Source: Haliclona indistincta
Lineage: Eukaryota; Porifera; Demospongiae; Haplosclerida; Chalinidae
Reading direction: 5' to 3'
DNA: 64,000 bases
Assembly: GCA_964017065.1 (NCBI GenBank)
Contig: OZ024784.1
Coordinates: 8,847,152-8,911,151, forward strand
Position numbers and translations under genes: made by a program
Shown: positions 56,578 through 64,000 of the stretch, piece by piece
Layout of the letters: each line of letters starts with the position of its first letter
How positions within the stretch are numbered: the first letter of the stretch is position 1
Notes under the pieces: model-generated
Databases searched by the model: none
Seen by the model: only the letters and a program-made list of their open reading frames with translations
What the model was told of the DNA's origin: nothing

Positions 56578-59419
56578 TTACAAACCAAACTGCTCACATG
56601 ATGGGTAGCTGAGAACATTTACAAGATTGAATCCATTCTTTTGCCCACCCACAACCAGCGAATATGGACTGTCAACACAAAACTGAGCTGATAGCACAGC
56701 TCCCTAGAAAACAGAAATTCAAAAATTGACAAACACTTCATAATTCATACCATATGCATGCTCTTGCTGTGAAGAAATACCGGTGAGTCCAACTAAAAGA
56801 GTAGAGCTTTAATGAAATTGCATAGTCATGGATTGTTACTTGCATGTATGTCCCAGAATTTGATAGAGTCATCTGAACTACAAGTCACCAGCAGACCAGG
56901 AACCTGACAGCTGAGACTCATATCTGCAGCAAATAATTTAATAAATCCATTTCTGGTAAATACAATATACTTTCAACACCTTTATGTAGATACACTAACC
57001 TGTTACAGCTTGGTTGTGTGCGTGTATAGTGAACACAGGAGCATCACTGTCTTTATTTAAGCAGAAAATTTTACTGTCCTCAGTGCTAGCCTAATGAGAC
57101 AAAAATGATTGATACCATTGAACACTCCTTGCTAACCAGGAGTCGGTTTGTCTCAAAATGATTCCAAATCACTTTCTCAATCTCACCACCCAAAGCCCAT
57201 TGTCTCATCATTTTCTGTATAATATGATACAAAGAGTTGAATATAGAGATTAGTTATCTCAGTTTTACCTGGTTCTCACAGTTAAAAAGTCTAACAACTC
57301 TGAAAAAAATGTATTTATTACTACTAGTATAATTATTCACTCCTACTTACCCATCATAGCAACCAGTGGCTAACAACTGAGGCTCATACCGATGCCATTG
57401 TAGACTCTGAACCTAAAGAAGAAATAAAGATTGCCTACGATTTTATGCAGCCATTGCTCAATGTGTTTCTTTGAGCAGGTGGTAAATTGAACGTCAGGTG
57501 TTCAACTAGCCTCGTACCCAGGCGCTAGTGAGGAGAAGAAATAAGCGCCTGGTATCTACTGCACACGCATGCGCTAAATATCCGTTTATTTTACTGTAAA
57601 ATATTCCGATTATGTCATGAAAACGTGGTAGCGGTTATTCAGACCACGCCTCCATTATTAAGCTTATAAACAACTGACTAAGTAGCAACTCGATCATCAG
57701 CTCTAGCTCTGGATTCGACAAATAACTTTGTGGTGAGCGTGCATACGCAATAGTAGGCTCAATCGCGTCAATTGATACCGCTCTTGTCAATCGATGTCGC
57801 TCGTTTCCGCTACCAGGAGCACCCAGTTGTTAAATAATTATTGTACTTCTGCTCTTGTGCCTAGAGCTTCAAGAAAAGGCGCTAGAATACAGTCATGACA
57901 GTAGATTGCAAACAGGAGAGCTTCACGAACTACAAAGAAACTGATGAATATTCATCACGTACTACAAACGTGTACGATGATAACCGGTGGCGGTGGAATT
58001 CCACCGCTAGTCGCGCATGCGTATGCAGTGTATACCAGGTGCTTCTTTCTGCCTTCGCTCCACCCCCTTTTAGCGCCTGGGTACGAGGCTAGTGTTCAAC
58101 ATGAACATGTCAGGTGGTGACTACCTTGTCAGGATGAGGAAGGGTAAGCACACACTTCAGTTCAGACAGATCCCACAGTTTAACACTGTTGTCGGCACTG
58201 GCACTAGCCAACAAACTCCTGAAGTAAACAGGATAGTAACTGCAAGCTAATACTGACTCATTACTATAGTACCTAACAGACTTGTTCCATGACAGACACA
58301 GCACAGAGTCAGTATGGGTGTCTACTTCCACTTTCTCCTTCTTTTTCTTCTTTTTTGATTTCTTTTGCTGCGCTGGGACAGTACCTAGACTGTAAACAGG
58401 CTCTGGACCATTGACTAGGTCTAAGTCCCAGACTTCTATGACTGGTGACATGGTTCCAATAGCAACAAAATTACCTGACAAAACACAAGTTCAGTGGACA
58501 GATAAGTAACAACAGTATAATGTGCTTCATAATACCAGTTTGCTCTGGCTGGTTATGGTCAAAATTCAACCACTCTAGTGTGAGAGGATATTCTTCTATC
58601 AATATATCATGATGGCAGTATGAATGGTTGTCCTCTTCACTGAATACTAGAAACAAACAAGAGATTACAAACTAGCAAGCAGCTCTATAGCCAGCACATC
58701 TCACCATGTACTTCAACACTGCTAACTTCTTCATCTGCTCTTCCCACAAGTAAAAGATTGTCAGTCGGTAAAATTCTAAAATCTTCCTTTTCTTCTTCAT
58801 CGTCAGAAGGGTTCTAAACAAATTGTTACTATTGTTTGCAACAGATACACTCACAACATCTTTGAGAGTGATGTAAGGATCATCATCCAAGCTAGCGTAG
58901 TATGCAAGACCAGATAAACCGGCAATATTTCCTAAAGTACACATAAAAGACAAAGTACACATAAAAGACAAACATCACAATACACACAAGTAGAACTGAT
59001 CAATAAAATGAGCACCTGCAAAATTTTCTTGCCCATCCTCTTCTTCAGAGTCATAATGCTGAAGACCGTACAGTTTTTCCACATCATCTTCTTCTGTTTT
59101 TACTTCATTAGCTGCCTCCATTGCCGATCCACTCTCATCATCATCCTCACTCCCACCTGTCGGTTCTTCCTTGTTCTTGTCAGTCTCATCATCACTGCAA
59201 TGGTCATTCAAACAACCACAGTCCACTATATTGGCTGCAGCTACCTTAGCTTGGCCTCTTGAGTAATCTTGATAAGACTAGCTAGTTCTTCCTCGGTCAA
59301 TCGTACCTTTAGTCGAGAGATTTTAGTCCGTCACATTAGAATCACACACTTACCTTGTCAGGGATCTCCTTGCTAACCCCCTTCCCAACCCAGCAAACAC
59401 AGGATACAATACCAGACAT
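56578..59419 (-). CDS. PWP1: Periodic tryptophan protein 1 homologue (WD40)
   Basis: Nucleolar WD40 protein linked to ribosome biogenesis and rDNA chromatin in animals and yeast. Start ATG 59419 ([20 protein letters not shown], as in PWP1), stop TAA 56578-56580. Exons in order: [17 protein letters not shown]; an acidic exon (about 59030-59197, [20 protein letters not shown]); [71 protein letters not shown] with a lysine run [31 protein letters not shown]; then WD repeats including [48 protein letters not shown] and [20 protein letters not shown]. Blade sequences and order match human PWP1; the C-terminal tail is shorter. An intron (57472-58120 region) carries a 585-bp MITE. Confidence 0.92.
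57507..58091. mobile_element. 585-bp MITE with a 9-bp target duplication in a PWP1 intron
   Basis: GTGTTCAAC is duplicated at 57498-57506 and 58092-58100. The ends are inverted repeats: TAGCCTCGTACCCAGGCGCT on the left, and on the right its complement finishing GGGTACGAGGCTA. A subterminal inverted pair contains CGCATGCG (about 57565 and 58012). Non-coding. A 9-bp duplication suggests a Mutator-like origin. Confidence 0.85.
58939..58974. repeat. 18-bp tandem duplication in a PWP1 intron
   Basis: ACACATAAAAGACAAAGT-type sequence occurs twice in a row just after the exon containing NIAGLSG. Confidence 0.7.
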
Positions 59420-59785
59420 ACCACCACCATATGACTACACGTGCTCGTTATCTGGCCACGCCTACTAGTACCTAAGCAATGGGGAGGGGCTGAAGATTTT
59501 TGCGAGCCGAGCTACCCGTACCTACAGGTGTAAGTTTACTGTATATAATGCTGTATATACCATTGTGTCAGCGAAGTATCACCAGATATTATCATTGTCT
59601 TGGCAAATAATATGAACATTAGAGAGACTCTACTTTCATATAGGAGGCAGATTGCAGATTCTAATGTCGAGCGTCTAATGTGCACTCTACTCCATCGCTG
59701 CAGCAATATTCATAAAAGACATTGAATAATTTTTTATTCATAGAAAATTATAATCGAAACGGCTCGTTGTGCAGACTTGCAAGCA
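59420..59785. promoter_or_regulatory. Divergent promoter region between PWP1 and the hydroxylase gene
   Basis: 366 bp between two divergent start codons. No single strong motif was recognised. Confidence 0.4.
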
Positions 59786-60926
59786 ATGAGGGGCAAAATG
59801 GCACACTCGACTGGCTTATTCTCTGACTACTTACGCCATATGGGAGTCTTGACTTCTTCACTGGCGATTGTTGTGCTGGCTTGTACTTTGAAAGGTTAGC
59901 GTTTTTGTTACAATATGCAGTTCGTGGTCCATCTTGCTGCTACAGGAGATGCAGTGCTTATAGTAGCACTTCTTATCAAGGCATTTTATGGGCGACAACT
60001 GGCTTTAGCTGAAAATGCAAACAGTAACATTTCTAACAAAACAGGGGCACAAACGCCTGAAGAGCAGTATGTCCCAATCTTGCCTTCTTATCTTCAGCTA
60101 AATGACTGGTACAATCTCAAAGATCTGCTGTTCTACATGACAATGGGAGTGCTGTCTTCTCAGCTGTTCTATCATCTACTTTGTGGTTATTTGCAAGTCT
60201 ACTACTACGTGTTACAAAGGAACAATCCTGAAACATGGAAATGTCAGTCAAACCGATTCCTCACTCCATCAAATGAGTTTCATGAAGTGGTAGTTGGTAC
60301 AATCAACTTGACAATGGCTGGATCAATGTCTGGATTTCTTGCATGCTGGGTTATGAACAATAACTATTCCATGTTCTATTTTCGAATCAATCAGTATGGA
60401 TACCCGTATTTTGTCTTCATGTTAGTCTTCATATTCATGTGGGTTGAGGCCGCTGCCTACTATTCTCATAGAATGCTACACACGCCTTTGCTGTACAAGC
60501 TGATCCACAAGCATCATCATCGCTACCATTCACCAACTCCTTACAGCGTTCTTGCTATGAGCCCTATTGAGCTTGTTAGCTACCAAATTCTGTTCATAAT
60601 TCCAGTTTTCACCATACCAGTCCATGCTTTTGTATTCATAGCTGTTGAGGTATATGTATTCTATTATGGATTGATGGATCATTCTGGGATCAAGATGGAG
60701 GCATTGTGGCCATGGCAACCTAACACCATATTTCATGATAATCATCACAAGTGAGCTACTGTATCCAGTTGTATAACACTTACGTCTAAAATTTTACAGG
60801 TACTTTCACTGTAATTTTGGGTTCAATTTGTACTTGTTTGACTATCTTCATGGGACTCTCAGAAAGAAAGATCGTGTGTACGGAGAGGATGTGTTTGGAG
60901 GAAAAGGAAAAGCAAAAGAAAACTAA
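59786..60926 (+). CDS. Fatty acid / sterol hydroxylase superfamily membrane protein (FAXDC2-like)
   Basis: Di-iron integral membrane oxygenase of the sterol desaturase/fatty-acid hydroxylase superfamily, acting in the ER on lipid or sterol substrates. Three exons: 59786-59895 (start MRGKMAHSTGLFSDYLRHMG, ending in phase 1), then 59946-60750 and 60800-60926. The acceptor CTACAG at 59940-59945 restores frame into GDAVLIVALLIKAFYG. Histidine clusters expected for iron binding are present: SHRMLH and HKHHHRYH (about residues 210-232), DHSG, then HDNHHKYFHC across the last splice junction. Several hydrophobic segments are visible (near residues 20-35, 100-125, 160-180, 190-205, 245-280). The tail is FGGKGKAKEN. 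Motif spacing is close to FAXDC2, but SC4MOL/MSMO1 relatives cannot be excluded. The stop is at 60924-60926. Confidence 0.85.
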
Positions 60927-61580
60927 GGGAATAGTTGCTGCATACTTCAATCCTCTAATATAACCTTAGATGCTTGCTGTTTGTAGGATTGATTATGTTA
61001 ATGATAATAGTTATGAAAAGTGTCCACAATAGTAACCATAGGCCGTTGGCTCTTTCATTGTTGGAGATCTGTATGGGAACTAAAGACAATGCCTATTATA
61101 TATGTCAGTTATTATTGATATTCCTTTGCTAATATACCATAATATGAATACTCTAGAACAGTCTAACAACTATGACTCAGAGATATTCATAACGACGATA
61201 ATGAAATTCATATAAACCATGTGATAACAAGCCTTTTATTATCTAACAAAAGGAGTTTGTACAGAGACACTTGAGAGCATGTGGTTGCTACTCAACGATA
61301 TGATAGAGTGCCCACAGGTATTAGTAGGGTGCAGCCCGGAATGAGCAAGATCACGTACAAGTACGTAACAGTAGTTCAAGTTTTTGACATAAATGTTCTG
61401 CATTATGACATTGCACAGAAAATAATAAACGTAATTACTGGTCGACTATTGTAGTATGACAATTATACAAACAGTTCTTCTGTACAAGGTGTCCCTATAA
61501 TCAGGTTTTTCAGCTATAGCAATAATAATCATAGAGACAAACAATATTGATCAGCTATAATAGACAGTGTGTAATTTAGT
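60927..61580. other. Convergent intergenic spacer
   Basis: 3' flanks of the hydroxylase and the SAM-domain gene. Nothing else seen. Confidence 0.5.
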
Positions 61581-62643
61581 TCAAAGTGTGGTGCTTCGAG
61601 GTGTTACATAGTCTGCAAAGCGTTTCTTGATACTCAGCCTCTGAATATGATTCTTCACTCCAAGGACTTCCAGCACTTTCTCTGATGCAGCCAACAAGAA
61701 CTCTCCATCAATTTCTTGTTCTTGAAAGCTTGCTACATGCTCACTCAGCTTGACAGAGTGAAGGAAGCGAACCACTTCTTCAACTGGAAACTTTTTGGCT
61801 ACTTTGCTGAGACCTTCCAACTGACGCTGGAATAAAATAGAGATTTTGAGACAATGAAGAGCATTTTCTATTCCCAGGTCATTCAGATCTTGGCCAGCAG
61901 ATAACAAAATGTCTCCTGACACAGAGAAGTCCTGGAAGTTCTGGACATACTCCTCCATTCCTATCTGCTCCAAGAAGTCACACAGTGCCTCACAAGAATA
62001 CCTGCTAGCAAGCCTCTTTAGTTTAGACTCTCCTACAGCAAGTCAACATGAAGCACTAGTCTTCACTACACAAAGTGTTTAACTCACTTTTAGGAGATGA
62101 TTTATCTTCCAAATAACTGTCAGCACCGAAACTGGATGATGGTGAGAGCGGTGTTGAATCTGGTCTCCCCAGAGAGGCATCATCAGTGTCGACATCTGTG
62201 TCAGGCAGGAGATCACTCTCTGATACACCAGCAGCCATGAGATCATTGAGAAGAGCTTCGTCACCACGATCAATGTTCCTTAGTGAATAAACCCTCTTTC
62301 TTCTATTACCGGTAGACACAACAGCATAGGTGTAGTTGTCACGACGGAACTGAGTCAGCTTGGTGGTCCAGAGATCACTGATGAAGTCATCCCAGAGCTG
62401 AGTTCTCATGGAGAGGCTTTCAGAGGACAGCTGTCTCTTTAGTGATGTAATCAGTCTGCAAGGATTGATGCAACAATTGTAGCAACAAAACTATGGTGTA
62501 AACCTATCATACTCACTGTTTTAGTGCCACTCTTAGGGCAACATAATGCTGAATTGTTACTGTATCAGGAATGAGTTGTAGTAGCTCATCTTGGTCTTGA
62601 CATTGACCCATTGTAGACAACAGGTTTACAATAGACATCTACA

Positions 62644-62680
<37 letters not shown>

Positions 62681-64000
62681 GTACTAGGAAGTGTACAATT
62701 GATCCTATACCTGTGGGTTCTTGTTGGCTTGAGTACTGAGCTGAGAGGTCGACTCAATGTGGGCCAGTACTCCAACTAGTGCTTTTAGATCACTTAGCAA
62801 CTTGCCCTGAGCAGCTGTGTATCATTAAAAACAGTGACATATAATGGTAACAACAAGACAATATATGAACCTGTATAACTGTCTGGAATAGCTTTGAGTG
62901 CCTCAATGTCTGGTTCACTGAGAGCTGTCTTCATCGAGTATGGTATAGAGTAGAACTCGCACCATCCCTCACTGACCCACTTCACTAGCCAGCCAAGAGC
63001 TTTGTACAGGTATGGTAGTTTGAGGTGCTCTAGTATACTAAACTGGCTACTGCTAAGACTGTGAGCAATAATGAAAACTAGTAACAAGTGATGAAGTAGC
63101 CTACCTGTGTATACCAATCTCCTGGAGCACACTTGTAGAGTGTGGAAGGTGATCCACCTCCAGCACACGAGATAGGAAGGAAGCTACTGTTTCCTCTGCC
63201 AGCTGCTCCAGAACACTCCTGTCACTGCCCATGGTCTTCTGCAAGAAGGATAAGTGGTGATTGGTCTTCATGAAACACACACACATCATACCCCTTGATG
63301 AGCTGACCGGCAACAGATCTCAACCCAGATATGGCCTCCATCACAACCTGGTAGGTAGCCGAGTGGAAGTGCATTTCGAGAGACTTGGTAGTGGTGTCAT
63401 CCATTGGGTACTGAATATTATCATACTCTAAAGGTTTTTTTGCTTAAGAGAAATTTACCTTAAACTCCTCAACAAGGTTTTCTGATACTGTTTCTAGATC
63501 AGCTTCAATTGCAGACAGACTGTGGTAACATACATTACAGTAAAGCGTGTTAAGATAGCGAGGCTAACTTTTCTTTAGCTCGTGGGTTATTGTCTCTGAA
63601 GGAGAAGTGCATACGCAGTGTGGTAGGTGGCTTAATCATTGGTTTGCCCATGATGTGAGTCAATATAACATCCTCTTGCAGCTGCTGTAGGTTGATGAGA
63701 TGCCCCTTCTGTCCTGGCAGGTTACTGTGAACAATATCCCAGCCTCCTGTTCTGAGCGGAGCAGCGTCTTCAGTTGTAACACTGTGTGTTGGGTACAGAG
63801 CACTGCGACTACGAATCATCTGTACATAGTCAGTCAGTCCATGGATGCTGGATGGAGAAGAAGATATCACAACCACATAAGCAGCTAATCTACTTAGTGC
63901 ACAGACTAATAATATGCATTTTGTGGAATACATTATTGTATTCTTACCTAATTGGTTGCTCCACAATGCAGTTTTGTCTAGTGAACTCTGTTGGATGAAC
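61581..64000 (-). CDS. Tandem SAM-domain protein, unidentified (5' part beyond the right edge)
   Basis: Ten or more minus-strand exons; stop at 61581-61583, N-terminus outside the window. The C-terminal exon (61581-about 62033) has two adjacent SAM domains: FLEQIGMEEYVQNFQDFSVS...DLNDLGIENALHCLK and EVVRFLHSVKLSEHVASFQE...LLAASEKVLEVLGVKNH. SAM pairs mediate oligomerisation. Upstream is an exon with LWDDFISDLWTTKLTQFRRD and an acidic/Ser-Pro linker (62090-62450), then helical exons: LPYLYKALGWLVKWVSEGWC, EQLAEETVASFLSRVLEVDH, SLEMHFHSATYQVVMEAISG, and, nearest the right edge, TRQNCIVEQPI, HGLTDYVQMIRSRSALYPTH and MGKPMIKPPTTLRMHFSFRD. I do not recognise the upstream part. A tandem SAM pair also occurs in SARM1 and ANKS1, but no TIR follows here and nothing upstream looks like ankyrin or PTB. 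Confidence 0.7.
62648..62679. repeat. (GA)n microsatellite in an intron of the SAM-domain gene
   Basis: About 16 GA units on the plus strand, just upstream (minus sense) of the exon encoding MSIVNLLSTMGQCQDQDELL. Confidence 0.85.

Noticed and set aside
57895..58092. 65-codon plus-strand frame
   Set aside because: Lies inside the 585-bp MITE and ends in its terminal repeat; no domain.
61581..62033. SARM1 assignment for the tandem SAM domains
   Set aside because: No TIR domain follows, the stop codon comes right after the second SAM, and the upstream exons do not look like ARM repeats of SARM1.
1..64000. tRNA or rRNA genes
   Set aside because: I scanned by eye for the tRNA T-loop pattern and for conserved rRNA stretches and saw no convincing candidate; a tRNAscan-type search was not possible.

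Overview
The window is eukaryotic and metazoan. Its genes have many short introns (mostly 45-150 bp, GT/AG) and small intergenic gaps, and several pairs are divergent or convergent. Recognisable animal genes are CNOT1, Rac/Rho GTPases, an SLC25A19-type carrier, PWP1, a FAXDC2-like hydroxylase and a LEKR1-like protein. AT-rich DNA, abundant minisatellites, many small inverted-repeat elements and ISL2EU/P-type transposon remnants with THAP, SWIM and YqaJ domains fit a sponge or another early-branching animal. That placement is an inference; no species can be named.

Layout. Minus strand 1-31871 is CNOT1, the scaffold of the CCR4-NOT deadenylase complex, in about 50 exons with only the extreme C-terminus off the left edge. 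Two very large introns carry cargo. The 7.1-kb intron (7321-14406) holds a tandem trio of Rho-family GTPase genes on the opposite strand, one Rac-like and two with altered nucleotide-binding residues, plus a 23-bp minisatellite. The 11.2-kb intron (17187-28337) holds a 10.6-kb composite structure bounded by a perfect 33-bp inverted repeat. Inside it are a P-loop/ankyrin coding remnant, a P-element/THAP9-like transposase remnant with about 42 hexapeptide repeats, a complete but mutated ISL2EU-type transposon (THAP-DDE transposase plus SWIM-YqaJ nuclease), and a further decayed minus-strand transposon protein.

From 31872 a 228-bp CRE-containing bidirectional promoter separates CNOT1 from a 2426-residue intronless SPRY-repeat protein (32100-39380, +). 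It is followed by the mitochondrial thiamine-pyrophosphate-carrier-like gene (39577-41751, +) and a LEKR1-like coiled-coil gene (41906-44612, +). A flavin L-amino-acid-oxidase-like gene (46057-47996, -) converges on the last.

48.0-56.6 kb is gene-poor. It has decayed transposon exons, palindromes, 37-bp and 24-bp minisatellites, and the 3' end of an unidentified lysine-tailed protein gene. PWP1 (56578-59419, -) and a FAXDC2-like fatty-acid/sterol hydroxylase (59786-60926, +) are divergent. A tandem-SAM-domain gene (61581 to beyond 64000, -) closes the window.

Several small elements are precisely delimited by target-site duplications: 9 bp at 40.5, 48.7 and 57.5 kb, TTAA at 45.2 kb, TA at 27.5 kb and AT for the ISL2EU element.
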